From the NCBI RefSeq assembly GCF_022063185.1, contig NZ_CP091913.1, forward strand, positions 5,371,141 to 5,435,140: a stretch of 64,000 nucleotides of DNA, written 5' to 3'. The notes beneath the pieces are model-generated. The model saw only the letters and a program-made list of their open reading frames with translations. It made no database searches and was not told the DNA's origin. The translations under genes and the position numbers were made by a program. The first letter of the stretch is position 1. Each line of letters starts with the position of its first letter. The DNA comes from Nostoc sp. UHCC 0870 (GTDB taxonomy: Bacteria > Cyanobacteriota > Cyanobacteriia > Cyanobacteriales > Nostocaceae). Positions 51,291 to 60,577 of the stretch are shown in pieces.

Positions 51291-52730
51291 CTATTGTTTA
51301 ATATTTTCTAGGATGACTCTTGCCGCCTGTCGTCCAGAAAGTGTTGCTCCTTCCATACTATCGATGTAGTCTTGCTGAGTATAGCTACCCGCTAAGAAGA
51401 AGTTAGGCACAGGAGTTTTTTGATGAGGGCGATAAACATCCATTCCTGGTGCTTCGCGGTATAGGGATTGAGCCAATTTCACCACGCTGTACCAAGTCAT
51501 ATTTAATTCCCGTGATGAGGGAAACAATTCATGAACTTGCTTAAGGACGTGCTGCGCGATCGCTTCGTTACTTTCTTTAATAAACGGATCTCCCGGTGTC
51601 AGCACTAGCTGTAACAATGACCCCTGCCCTTGGCGATAATAATCACTAGGGCTAGTCAAAGCTAAATCCGCAAAACAAGAAAAATCAGCGTCAGCCGTAT
51701 AGAGTAAATTATCTATACCGGCTGCCTGATCTAGTTGTTTACGCTTCTCCCCATCTTGCAGTTCTGTCACCCAACCATCAAATCTCAACTGTACAGTGGC
51801 AACTGGTACGGCATCTAATTTATAAATATTGTCAAATTCTGACCACTTGCGCCATTCTTGGGGTAAGACGCGCTGAATTCCTGGCACATCACAAGCACAG
51901 ACATAGGCATCAGCCGTAATCAATTCTGTTGTGTCACCTTGGGCAACTACTATACCAGTGACATGGGTTTGTCCCTCTACTTCAGCAAACTGAATTTCCC
52001 GGACTTGGCGGCGAGTGTAAACCTTTGTACCTCTATCTGCTAAATATTTCAGGATGGGTTTGTGGAGGTATTCATCAGGAGAACCTTCCAACATTCGCAG
52101 TATGGAAGCTTCGGTGCGGACTGCGAAAAATTGGAATATGGTTAACATACAACGGGCTGACATATTTTCGCAGTCGATAAATCCCAAAGCATAAGCAATG
52201 GGATTCCACATCCTTTTGATACTACCTTCGCTACCTCCATGACTACGAAACCAATCAGCAAAACTGACTTTATCTAAGTTGCGGATGGTTTTCATCGCTC
52301 CTTCAAAGTCTACTAATCCCCGCACGATAGGGCTAGTACCCAGAGCGATCGCATTTTGTAACTTATCCTGTAATGAGAGTTGAGAAGTTGTAAAAAATGC
52401 TTTCAACCCATTAAAAGGCGCACCTGTGAAGAAGCGAAAATCCAAAGCACCAGTGCGTCCCCCCTTGTTGATGAAAGTGTGAGTGTGTTCTTTGAGGCGT
52501 AAATTTGATAACGCCCCTACTTTTTTCATGAGATCGAACAGTTGGTAGTAGCACCCGAAAAATACGTGCAACCCCATTTCAACGTGGTTGCCATCACCAT
52601 CAATCCAACTGCCAACTTTACCCCCAACAAACGGACGGGACTCGAAAATCTGGACTTCACAGCCTGCATCAGCTAAATCTACTGCGGTTGCTAGTCCAGC
52701 CAATCCCGCACCTACAATTGCAACGCGCAT
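51291..52730 (-). CDS. crtQ: 9,9'-di-cis-zeta-carotene desaturase
   Basis: A 479-residue FAD enzyme that converts zeta-carotene via neurosporene to lycopene in the plant/cyanobacterial carotenoid pathway. The N-terminal dinucleotide motif VAIVGAGLAGLATAVDLA (3-20), the ESRPFVGGKVGSW block, the EMGLHVFFGCYYQLF segment and the C-terminal FLAGSYTQQDYIDSMEGATL with SGRQAA are typical of plant-type ZDS rather than bacterial CrtI. It is the first gene of a two-gene unit with the SRPBCC protein. Confidence 0.94.
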   Translation of the reverse strand: MRVAIVGAGLAGLATAVDLADAGCEVQIFESRPFVGGKVGSWIDGDGNHVEMGLHVFFGCYYQLFDLMKKVGALSNLRLKEHTHTFINKGGRTGALDFRFFTGAPFNGLKAFFTTSQLSLQDKLQNAIALGTSPIVRGLVDFEGAMKTIRNLDKVSFADWFRSHGGSEGSIKRMWNPIAYALGFIDCENMSARCMLTIFQFFAVRTEASILRMLEGSPDEYLHKPILKYLADRGTKVYTRRQVREIQFAEVEGQTHVTGIVVAQGDTTELITADAYVCACDVPGIQRVLPQEWRKWSEFDNIYKLDAVPVATVQLRFDGWVTELQDGEKRKQLDQAAGIDNLLYTADADFSCFADLALTSPSDYYRQGQGSLLQLVLTPGDPFIKESNEAIAQHVLKQVHELFPSSRELNMTWYSVVKLAQSLYREAPGMDVYRPHQKTPVPNFFLAGSYTQQDYIDSMEGATLSGRQAARVILENIKQ

Positions 52731-53011
52731 TCCGTCTTTCCTTTTCAGTTTCTTTACAAATTGTAACTGGGTTGGTGTCGGAATTTGCTACTTATCTCTA
52801 GCGACACATTATTTTGAGGTATGGCAAAGTCATGCACCTGATGATCAATATGCTTGTATTACCCTGTTAATTGTCAGTTAATAGATGCAATTAACATAAA
52901 GCGTATATTTGCCACTAGACAAATTTTTGTCAGAAAAAGTGGATTTAAAACCGCTATATGGGTATTTATTGAGTAGTCAAAAGATGTCTTGCCATAACAT
53001 CAAAACACCTC

Positions 53012-53182
53012 CTATCTACTCACTTCTTTGCTGTCATCTGATACAGGTAAACTTCTAATCAGTTCCCGAATTACATCAGTTGCAGGTCTACCTGTCTGTT
53101 GACAGTATTTTTCTAGTTTCTCTGCTTCCTGTGTAGCTAAATTCACAGTTATACGTTTAACGGCCCATTTTTTATTAGTCAT
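53012..53182 (-). CDS. Ribbon-helix-helix (CopG-like) small protein (56 aa)
   Basis: A 56-residue ORF reading MTNKKWAVKRITVNLATQEA, then EKLEKYCQQTGRPATDVIRE and LIRSLPVSDDSKEVSR. The pattern of a basic beta-strand, a helix and a G-R-P turn followed by a second helix fits the RHH DNA-binding fold of CopG-type regulators and antitoxins. ATG 53188 is an alternative start. No toxin gene is next to it. It lies about 280 bases upstream of crtQ on the same strand. Confidence 0.65.
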   Translation of the reverse strand: MTNKKWAVKRITVNLATQEAEKLEKYCQQTGRPATDVIRELIRSLPVSDDSKEVSR

Positions 53183-53945
53183 TATCATGCTATTTGCTGT
53201 GTATTAACATCATCAAAAACAACTAAATTGAAGATGAAGACGATAAGATTATCAGAATTTGTGTCGCGAAACAAGTGATAGCGACCATACTAAAAATGTT
53301 TGTTTTGTCAAATAGTTCATAGTTTTTCAAGAGAATAGAAGAAATCTCTACTAGGTGATGAGGATAATAGTGCAGACTCGCTGTTTCAGGAGATGTCTTT
53401 ACCCAATTAAATTTCTACAATTAAGTTAAGCTAATTAGTTTCCATATAATCCATCTCTCCAGAGGTTTGGTTTATAAAAAAGTGGGGAATTTTTATTCTA
53501 TCCGTGACTAGAGCCTGAATACCTCTATTGAGGTTCAGGATTAAATCAATAAATTAGCTACCTACTCCATCAGCTTCTTATATGCTTGTTGTATGGCTAT
53601 TATAGCCATGTTTTTTGTGCTTTAGGAAAACTTTATTAAACCGATAAATTGTATATTTTTGGAGCTTCATAAGAAACCCATAAAGATAAAATCGTTCTGT
53701 TTGAATTTCTCTGTAACCTTATATATACTTCATCAGAAATATAATTTAAAAACATTATTATTTTTTGATTTTCCACTCAAATTTCATTTTTAATAAATAA
53801 CTAACTATTGACATTAGTAATTACCCTGACAAGTAAGTTTTTATCTACCTTATTAAGTTACCCAACTAGTTATGAGAAATAACTAAAAAATGGGTGAGTT
53901 TATGAAAAATTGATGAATTCACCCGTTAAGTAAATTGACTGAGGA
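53183..53945. other. Gene-free region with hairpins
   Basis: A 760-base stretch without a supported protein gene on either strand. It contains a bulged hairpin at 53514-53539 and a perfect hairpin with T-run at 53593-53616. The first 400 bases have mixed composition; the rest is very A/T-rich. The hairpins could belong to a small RNA; see findings. Confidence 0.55.
53593..53616 (+). terminator. Intrinsic terminator-like hairpin without an upstream ORF
   Basis: ATGGCTA and TAGCCAT pair perfectly over 7 bases around a 3-base loop TTA, followed by GTTTTTTG. No protein gene ends upstream on this strand, so the element may terminate a non-coding transcript. Confidence 0.6.
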
Positions 53946-54216
53946 TTGGGGATTGGGTATGGGACATGGATACTAGAGGTAAGTATTCTTTACTCAGCAC
54001 TCCCTAGCAAATTGATAAGCTGTTGGACATTTAGTTTGCACAACATAGGCGGACAAGATGCCCACCCCACAATAGTTAGGCGCATTCATCATATGCAAAC
54101 TAGAGGTGCTTTAGCTGATGAAGAAATAGAAGCGATAGCGGCTACCAAGAAGATAGCCGCTATCGCAGATGAGGGAAATAAGTTGGAAATTTATCTATAG
54201 ATAATGACCGAAATTG

Positions 54217-55872
54217 CTATTCCAATTGAAATTGGGGCATTAATTGGAGAGTACCGATACCTAAATCTTTGGGTGAGAGCGATCGCGCTTCAAATAGAGC
54301 CATCATATCTCGCAATTGCGGATTACCACGGGATGCACCTGTTAAGCCTTTGGCAATGATTAACCCACAATAACCTTTGGTCTGCTTACAGCGTTGATTC
54401 CATTTTTTGCGAGCTTCTACATGGATGGGGTCTTCATCTAAAAATTCCCCGAAAAGAAACAATTCACCATTTTGAGTTTGTAATAAACCTAAGTCATAGC
54501 GATCGCCATCAAAAGGATCAGCACCGGGGTTAAAACAAATAGCGTTGAGACCACCAGCTGCTTCCATGCTTTCAATAACAGTTTTAGCTTTGGGGCGAGA
54601 AGTTTGAATCAAAATTACGGGTAATCCATCACCTACTGGTTGAATTTCACCAGCTTGGTGATGAGTAACTCCCTTTCGCAGAGACTCCAGCATCTCCCAA
54701 GAGATGACTCCCAAGCTGAGAAAAGAGTCTTCTGGGATTAAGTCATCTCGCAGTGAACGAAACGCATTTGAGTCAAGCTCATCTATTTCTTCTTCTGACA
54801 TACTGGATTCTGCCATTTCTTCTAATTCGGCGGCGAGTTCCGGCATAGTCGCAACAGTGACAGATACTGATTTAGTATCTTCCTTAGCTTCAGGTAGAGA
54901 AATGCGATAGCGATGACTCACACTGGGGAAGTCGTCTGCAAACAGTTGATGACGGTGGTCACGAATAAAGCGGGAAAGGCTCTCTAAAGCTAAGAAGATA
55001 GCTATGGCTTCTTCTTCATACAAAACCGACCTTAGCCCTTCCAGGGGGTGGATAGTACCAAAGGTTGGGGTAATTTCTGATAAGGCTAAATCAGCTAAAT
55101 CCTCAAATTCATCATCATCATCATCATCATCATCCTCATCCTCATCATCCTCAGTATCAAAAGTCAGAAACAGACAATCTTGTTTGAGAAAAGCCTCTTC
55201 TAAATGCCCTTGAGAATCATCATCTTGTAAAACTGCGGCACGAAATCGCTTGAGGGAATCTTCTGAACGGTAAAACAAAATGCCATATTCCATCCCCAAC
55301 ATTCCCATGATTGAGGCGTAGAGTGTGCCAACATCCCATTTATTAATCTCTATAGACAAGATTTGCTGCTCTTCCAAATATTCCCAAGGAGCAGCTTGCC
55401 ACATTGCAAATGCTTTATTGTGTAATGCTTGGGCATACTGTGGAGGTAAATCGGGGATTTGATTGTCGATAATTTCGGCAAATCCGCGAAATAATTCATC
55501 AATTAAAGGTAATTCTGGTGCATAGTCAATGGCAATATCTAAATCTTGGAGTACGCCACGCAGATAAAACTGAATTTCCCGGTCTTTAACGATAATTCTT
55601 TGAGGTCTAGCGGGTTTCGCGGGACTGTGGGGATTTTCCATCGCTCGCATTAAGGTGCGAACGATCGCTTCCGGCCCAGTATCTGGAGATATCACATCCA
55701 TTCCCCGAACCATACCTTGTGAACCATCCACCCAAAGAATACATTCGCCCTTGTCTTCTGAGTGGGAATGCTGGGTCGGTGATGACAACGGACGGCGATC
55801 GCCCTCCCATACAGAAGGAATTTGCGTTAATTTCTTCAGCCGACGACTGGTAGAGCGATTAAAACTTGTCAT
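54217..55872 (-). CDS. Conserved hypothetical protein with acidic tract
   Basis: A 551-residue soluble protein. Residues about 95-255 and about 270-540 appear as two globular parts, separated by a strikingly acidic run (about residues 242-256, DDEDEDDDDDDDDE). The N-terminal 40 residues are basic. I do not recognise a catalytic motif. It may belong to a DUF family with SEC-C-like relatives (motifs PRPQRIIVKDREIQFYLRG and QQILSIEINKWDVGTLY), but this is uncertain. It stands alone on its strand. Confidence 0.75.
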   Translation of the reverse strand: MTSFNRSTSRRLKKLTQIPSVWEGDRRPLSSPTQHSHSEDKGECILWVDGSQGMVRGMDVISPDTGPEAIVRTLMRAMENPHSPAKPARPQRIIVKDREIQFYLRGVLQDLDIAIDYAPELPLIDELFRGFAEIIDNQIPDLPPQYAQALHNKAFAMWQAAPWEYLEEQQILSIEINKWDVGTLYASIMGMLGMEYGILFYRSEDSLKRFRAAVLQDDDSQGHLEEAFLKQDCLFLTFDTEDDEDEDDDDDDDDEFEDLADLALSEITPTFGTIHPLEGLRSVLYEEEAIAIFLALESLSRFIRDHRHQLFADDFPSVSHRYRISLPEAKEDTKSVSVTVATMPELAAELEEMAESSMSEEEIDELDSNAFRSLRDDLIPEDSFLSLGVISWEMLESLRKGVTHHQAGEIQPVGDGLPVILIQTSRPKAKTVIESMEAAGGLNAICFNPGADPFDGDRYDLGLLQTQNGELFLFGEFLDEDPIHVEARKKWNQRCKQTKGYCGLIIAKGLTGASRGNPQLRDMMALFEARSLSPKDLGIGTLQLMPQFQLE

Positions 55873-56180
55873 AGAGTGAGTTAACCAAAAAGAAGCAATA
55901 TAAAAGTAACCTTTGGGGAATGGCTAGCCAGTGATAGCATTTTTCTGGCTTTACCTGAAGGTGTTGGCGACTCATGTTGTCACAGGGATGTATCTTTAAA
56001 AAATACCCAATCTCTAAACACACCGAGTCTCTCAATTCTAGAATAAAAACCTTTGGCTGCTTTTGACGGAGTGTTTATATTTTGGCAATTAGCGTCATCA
56101 TTCTCGCTAGAATATATACAAAAATCGCTAGACAATCACTCATAAGGTATTTTCAACCATTTAAGGAGTCGGAAAAGCGG
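55873..56180. other. Divergent intergenic region upstream of the Fe-S protein
   Basis: About 308 bases between the acidic protein gene and the IscA/SufA-type gene. An open frame extends leftward from the latter but lacks a start with a ribosome site. Nothing else was recognised. Confidence 0.5.
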
Positions 56181-56537
56181 ATGACACAAGTTACTCAATC
56201 TAAACAAAGCGGCATACAGTTGAGTCAAACAGCTCTGCGCCAAGTAAAATCCCTCCAGGAGAAGCAAGGCCAAGACTTATGCTTACGAGTAGGAGTCCGT
56301 CAAGGTGGCTGCTCTGGAATGTCTTATTTGATGGACTTTGAACAAGAAAGCCAGATCACTCCCCAGGACGAAGTATTTGACTACGATGGCTTTAAGATAG
56401 TTTGCGACAAGAAGAGCTTATTATATCTTTACGGTTTAATGCTCGATTACAGCGATGCCATGATTGGTGGTGGTTTCCAATTCACTAACCCCAATGCCAA
56501 TCAAACCTGTGGTTGTGGCAAATCATTTGGTGTTTAG
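56181..56537 (+). CDS. Iron-sulfur cluster assembly protein (IscA/SufA/HesB family)
   Basis: A 118-residue A-type carrier with the three family cysteines: one in QGGCSGMSY near residue 46 and two in the C-terminal CGCGKSF. These bind iron or an Fe-S cluster for delivery to apo-proteins. The ATG at 56181 was chosen because it gives the standard family length; AAGGAG lies 12 bases upstream. The 33-residue in-frame extension upstream is not family-like. Confidence 0.93.
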   Translation: MTQVTQSKQSGIQLSQTALRQVKSLQEKQGQDLCLRVGVRQGGCSGMSYLMDFEQESQITPQDEVFDYDGFKIVCDKKSLLYLYGLMLDYSDAMIGGGFQFTNPNANQTCGCGKSFGV

Positions 56538-56636
56538 TTAAATAATCTATAGTCTATAGTCCAGTTTGGCAGAATTTTTGGCTATAGATTGTTGACTTAG
56601 GACTATGATGAGCTATTGACCATTGATTAATTTTCT

Positions 56637-57059
56637 ATGACTCAAACAGTAGAATCCCTGTTTGATACAGGTTTGTCTCGTTATAAAGCCGGAGAACCCG
56701 CCACTGATTTAATCCCTGTGTTTAAAGAAGTGTGCGATCGCTCTCCGAAAACAGGTGCAGCATGGATTTGTTTAGCTTGGTTATATCTTCTAGAAGATAA
56801 ATACACCTTGGCCTTGAAGGCTGCCCAAAAAGCTGTAAAGTTAAACCCTCAAGATCCCCAAGCGAGAGTTAATCTCGCTGTAGCTATGCTGGAAACTAAT
56901 CAAAAAGGTATCAGACAACACATTGATGTTGCCAACCAATTAATTTTGGTGAATCCAGAATGGCGGGAGGAAATTCAAAATAGTATTGAAGATGGTTTTA
57001 GCAGAAAACCTGATTGGCAAAGTTTGGCAAAAGTCAAAGCCTGGGTTTTAGGTGAGTAG
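56637..57059 (+). CDS. Tetratricopeptide repeat protein (140 aa)
   Basis: A 140-residue cytosolic protein with two clear TPR units (GAAWICLAWLYLLEDKYTLA and AALKAVKL-like NPQDPQARVNLAVAMLE) and a helical C-terminus. It lies about 100 bases after the Fe-S protein gene in the same orientation. The family is present in many cyanobacteria without assigned function. Confidence 0.85.
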   Translation: MTQTVESLFDTGLSRYKAGEPATDLIPVFKEVCDRSPKTGAAWICLAWLYLLEDKYTLALKAAQKAVKLNPQDPQARVNLAVAMLETNQKGIRQHIDVANQLILVNPEWREEIQNSIEDGFSRKPDWQSLAKVKAWVLGE

Positions 57060-57233
57060 AAGATAGGAGGAAGCAGGGGAGCAGGAGAGCAGGGGAGAAT
57101 ACTTAATATAAGTATTAACCCTTTGATACTCTGCTCTCTTCTTCTATGTAACCAATCCCCAGTCCCCAGTCCCCAGTCCCCATTGCCCCTTATCCCCAGA
57201 GGGGGCCCCGAGTTCCCCAGTCCCCAGTTACCT
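57060..57233. repeat. Short repeats AGCAGGGG and CCCCAGT
   Basis: An AGCAGGGG/AGCAGGAG run at about 57069-57096 and a heptamer run CCCCAGT at about 57156-57180, with a G-rich patch at 57201-57210. The repeats are of the STRR type and partly complementary. They fill the gap between the TPR gene and the small membrane protein. Confidence 0.75.
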
Positions 57234-57479
57234 ATGAAAGAGAAACTGTTAAATTGGCTTAACTTGATTTTAGTTGCGGATGTATTTTTGGTTTTTTTTG
57301 GGTTTGCTTGGTTTGCGATCGCAGTTATGGGTGATGCAAGCGGAGTTAACCTAGGTTTAGATTTGTGGCACAAACTTTGGCAACCTGTATTTAACCCGGC
57401 TATTGGTATACTAATGGGGGGTGCGCTTCTCAGTGGTTTAATGAGTTGGGTATCTAGGAAGTTTCTTTCTAGCCATTGA
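57234..57479 (+). CDS. Small two-helix membrane protein (81 aa)
   Basis: An 81-residue protein (MKEKLLNWLNLILVADVFLV at the start) with two predicted membrane helices (about 9-31 and 52-72). The ATG at 57234 was preferred; the longer open frame upstream is translated repeat. No family was recognised. It ends just before the IS element boundary. Confidence 0.7.
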   Translation: MKEKLLNWLNLILVADVFLVFFGFAWFAIAVMGDASGVNLGLDLWHKLWQPVFNPAIGILMGGALLSGLMSWVSRKFLSSH

Positions 57480-57509
57480 CTTCTCCCCTGGATGGAATCA
57501 CAGGGGATT

Positions 57510-58898
57510 CTAAACTGATGTTGCTACTTGCGTCTTCAGACACGCTACGCAACGTTTACGATATGATTTATTTAATCTCTTAAACAAGTCATATCGTTGT
57601 GGCACAGTCAAAGATGCCCTACCCACCTCGGCTAAAGATAAACCTAGCTGTGTGGCTACTTTTCTTAAAATATTTGCTGCTGCTTGTGCATCTGCGGAGG
57701 TTAATAATCCTTTAGCTGATTGATATAATCCACGTTTTACTCTTTTACCTGACGGTTTCCATCCTGCGGGTTTTTCACCATGCTTGTAGAGGTTATCGTC
57801 ATCTAGGTAAGACGCTTTTGAAGTGTAAGCTTCTTCTGTTACGGTAACAATAATTCCATATTCACTAGCCAATTCTTTTAATCTTTGAATTAGTCTACCT
57901 GTTGGAATTGGGACAAAGTTTTGATTATTTGCTTTACCTAAACTAGCGTTAACTTTTTGCCCTTCATTCCAGCCAATAACTATATTTCCGATTCGGTCAT
58001 TTAGGCATCGGTTAACAATAAATCTAGCTGCCTTGTTGATTGTATCTCGCATTTGGTTATTGCGCCTACGCTGAATGCGGTCAAGTTTAGCATCCCAATA
58101 AAAATCAGATTTACCTTGCTTGTATTTGGCGACTAAACGACAATAACCTTGATTCATTGACTTGAGTTTTCTGCCATCAATAATCAAGCTTTTACCCAGT
58201 GTAGCAACTCCAGTCAGCCAATTTGTCCCCCCGTGGTCAAATCCCCATGCCTGGGAGTAATCGAGATGTGGGTTGTTTTTAATCGGTTGCTTACCATCAT
58301 CAATCACCCAGTCAATCCAGAACTCGCCATAATAAGGACGAACTTTTACTTCCTTTACCCAATCAGAATCAATAAAATCAGGCAAAGGTAGTTTGATATC
58401 TGTGATTAATTCTGGTTTAGTTTCTTTACTAATTGATGGCTGGAAATAACCATCTTTAAAAGTCAGTGCTTGACGAGGAAATGTTACTGCTGCCAAACCT
58501 CCTTTCTTGCGATACTTAGGCAACGAAGGTTTATCAACTGCGCTGTTGTAGTAAGCCTTAACTAATCCGTTGTAGCTAGTTATTGATTCGCCAACTAATT
58601 TCAAAGTTTGTTGTGCTGCTTGTGCTGCTAAACCTTTGTAATGTGGATTGTCCTTAAGAGCTTTATCTAATTCAGGATAAGTTGTTTGACAATAATAAGT
58701 TTTCCATCCACTACGCAATTCGTCACCGCACCAGTAAGTTGTAAAAGCATTATCCATGCTTTCTAATCTTGCGTAATGACTTTGGCGAGTATGGTAAATC
58801 GCACAATTTATTAAGCTGCTTGAGTGTTGGCATTGGTGAACCCAAAAAGTTTTTTCTTCATCCGTGAATTTAGCTCTGATTGGAATTGTTCTGTACAA
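57510..58898 (-). CDS. tnpB: TnpB-family RNA-guided nuclease (IS605 OrfB)
   Basis: A 462-residue TnpB protein with RuvC-I Asp221 in GFDHGGTNW and a RuvC-III Asp403 in SADAQAAANI. The usual RuvC-II Glu position reads IVIGWNEGQK, with Gly309 instead of Glu; Glu355/Glu356 in VTVTEEAYTSKAS may serve instead, as in TnpB branches with a shifted catalytic Glu. The CxxC zinc-finger pairs of canonical TnpB are not present between the EEAYTS and RuvC-III segments. The frame is complete. Family members cut DNA guided by a right-end RNA; activity here is inferred. The RNA would lie at the left (low-coordinate) end of this element. Confidence 0.92.
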   Translation of the reverse strand: MYRTIPIRAKFTDEEKTFWVHQCQHSSSLINCAIYHTRQSHYARLESMDNAFTTYWCGDELRSGWKTYYCQTTYPELDKALKDNPHYKGLAAQAAQQTLKLVGESITSYNGLVKAYYNSAVDKPSLPKYRKKGGLAAVTFPRQALTFKDGYFQPSISKETKPELITDIKLPLPDFIDSDWVKEVKVRPYYGEFWIDWVIDDGKQPIKNNPHLDYSQAWGFDHGGTNWLTGVATLGKSLIIDGRKLKSMNQGYCRLVAKYKQGKSDFYWDAKLDRIQRRRNNQMRDTINKAARFIVNRCLNDRIGNIVIGWNEGQKVNASLGKANNQNFVPIPTGRLIQRLKELASEYGIIVTVTEEAYTSKASYLDDDNLYKHGEKPAGWKPSGKRVKRGLYQSAKGLLTSADAQAAANILRKVATQLGLSLAEVGRASLTVPQRYDLFKRLNKSYRKRCVACLKTQVATSV

Positions 58899-58959
58899 TC
58901 TTTACTCACCTCCTGTTTAGGAGAATAGTTGAAACAACAAACAGAGTCAACACTTGGCA

Positions 58960-59374
58960 ATGGCTAAATTATCACGCATAAGATTACGAGTACAGACGCA
59001 CAGAAAACTCTGTATCATCAATCAACTACCACTTTGTATTTGTACCAAAGCGTAGAAAACCCGTATTAGTTAAAGACGTTGCTAGGCGATTACAAGAAAT
59101 CATCTTTGATTTGGTTACTGAGCATGGATGGAAATTAATTGCGCTTGAAGTTCAACCCGACCATGTTTATTTTTTTATTAATGCACCGACCCATGAATCA
59201 CCCGCAGATATTGCTAGGTGGGTTAAGGGTAGGGCATCAAATTACTTAAGAAAAGAATTTCCACAATTAAAAAAACTACCCTCCCTGTGGACACCAACTT
59301 ACTTTGTTGCAACAACTGGGCAAGTGAGCTGCGAGGTGGTTAAAAAGTACATTGAAAATCAACGTGGTAAGTGA
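58960..59374 (+). pseudogene. tnpA (IS200-type Y1 transposase) remnant, frameshifted
   Basis: The transposase reads from about 58982 as DYEYRRTENSVSSINYHFVF and onward to the stop at 59374, keeping the Tyr nucleophile in VVKKYIENQ. Its start is lost: the only nearby ATG (58960, MAKLSRI) is in another frame and joins the body only if one base in the ATAAGAT stretch near 58977-58982 is removed. In addition the HUH motif reads PDHVYFF instead of PDHVHxx, losing the second metal-binding His. Two independent defects argue that this transposase is dead. Confidence 0.85.
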
Positions 59375-59522
59375 GGAAACACGGGGATAAATCCCCTTGA
59401 GTCGCGTTTCATCCCCTCGAAGACAGCGTAGGGGTTCTCACGCTCCCACTACATCCTGATAGTTATTAGTCATTAGTCAACAGTTAAATATCACCTCAAC
59501 TTTTGACTGTGGACTATTGAAT

Positions 59523-60443
59523 CTAATGTAAAATATCCTTCAAGGCTGGTTGTAACTTAGGATACTGATATTCAAACCCAGTCTCTAAAGTCAGTTTAGG
59601 TAGAACTTGTTGCCCTTCTAACACGACGATCGCACCATCTCCTAACAGTGCTTCTAAGGCAAATCCAGGAACAGGTAGCCAGGAGGGACGATTCATCACT
59701 TCCCCCATAGTTTGGCTTAAATCATTCATCCGTACAGGATTAGGAGCAGTAGCATTATACACTCCTTCCATGTCTGACTTTGTGAGGGCTTGCACAATTA
59801 AGCTTACCAAGTCGTCTATATGAATCCAGGAAAACCACTGCCTACCGCTACCAATCGGCCCCCCAGCAAACAGTTTAAATGGGGTGATCATTTTACCTAA
59901 AGCCCCACCCAATCCCAGTACAATCCCAAAGCGCAAAATTACTAAGCGGACACCAGCATCTTTCACTTTTTGGGCTTCTGCTTCCCAAGCTTGGCAAACT
60001 TTAGCCAGAAAATCTTTACCAGATGGGCTACTTTCATCAAAGGTAGCGGTTTCACTAGTGCCGTAATAGCCAATGGCGGAAGCATTAACTAACACCCTAG
60101 GCTTAGGGTCAGCTTTGGCTATAGATTCGACGATTTTTTGTGTACCTATCTGTCGGCTATTGAGGATTGCTTGTTTTTCTTCTGGTGTCCAACGTTTCTC
60201 GGCTATTGGTTCGCCGGCTAAGTTAACTACGCCGTCACAGCCTGCAATGGCATCTTGCCAAGCACCGGATGTAGTGGGTGTGTAGGCAACAATCTCTACA
60301 TTAGTAAAAACTTCTGCTGGAAACACCTTGCGAGCAAAAGTAGTGTTTCTCGTTAATATCAATATTTGATGACTTTGTTGCTGGAGTCTTTCCACCAAAC
60401 GACTGCCCACAAATCCAGTTGCGCCAGTAATTGCTATTTTCAT
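59523..60443 (-). CDS. TIGR01777 family NAD-dependent epimerase/oxidoreductase
   Basis: A 306-residue extended short-chain dehydrogenase of the YfcH/TIGR01777 type, with the nucleotide-binding motif ITGATGFVGSRL (4-15), the VNLAGEPIAEKRWTPE motif near residue 80 and the catalytic-region YYGTS. The plant/cyanobacterial relatives affect division or plastid function; no substrate is established. ATG 60443 follows a GAGG and gives the standard N-terminus MKIAITGATG; the 34 residues upstream in frame do not belong. Confidence 0.93.
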   Translation of the reverse strand: MKIAITGATGFVGSRLVERLQQQSHQILILTRNTTFARKVFPAEVFTNVEIVAYTPTTSGAWQDAIAGCDGVVNLAGEPIAEKRWTPEEKQAILNSRQIGTQKIVESIAKADPKPRVLVNASAIGYYGTSETATFDESSPSGKDFLAKVCQAWEAEAQKVKDAGVRLVILRFGIVLGLGGALGKMITPFKLFAGGPIGSGRQWFSWIHIDDLVSLIVQALTKSDMEGVYNATAPNPVRMNDLSQTMGEVMNRPSWLPVPGFALEALLGDGAIVVLEGQQVLPKLTLETGFEYQYPKLQPALKDILH

Positions 60444-60577
60444 CATGCACCTCAGCCAAACCCTTATTTTAAATTTTTTTATCAAATTTTCAACTTGTAT
60501 TGCTTGATTGGGCGTTGGGCATTTGGCATTGAGGAGACGTTGCACTGCAACGTCTCTACAGGCGTTATAAAGTAGGA

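Larger units (their letters stand above)
57484..59450. mobile_element. IS200/IS605-type insertion with intact tnpB and decayed tnpA
   Basis: The element has a TnpB gene (minus strand) and a divergent Y1-transposase remnant (plus strand). The TnpB-side end carries the hairpin TCCCCTG...CAGGGGA at about 57484-57507. The TnpA-side end carries GGGGATAAATCCCC at about 59392-59406 and further G/C-rich arms up to about 59430. Exact outer ends are not fixed because IS200/IS605 elements make no target duplications. Confidence 0.75.

Noticed and set aside
53946..54200. 84-codon open frame on the plus strand
   Set aside because: It runs through a dispersed GGCGGACAAGATGCCCACCC repeat and has no ribosome site or domain; at most the last 35 codons are a gene vestige.
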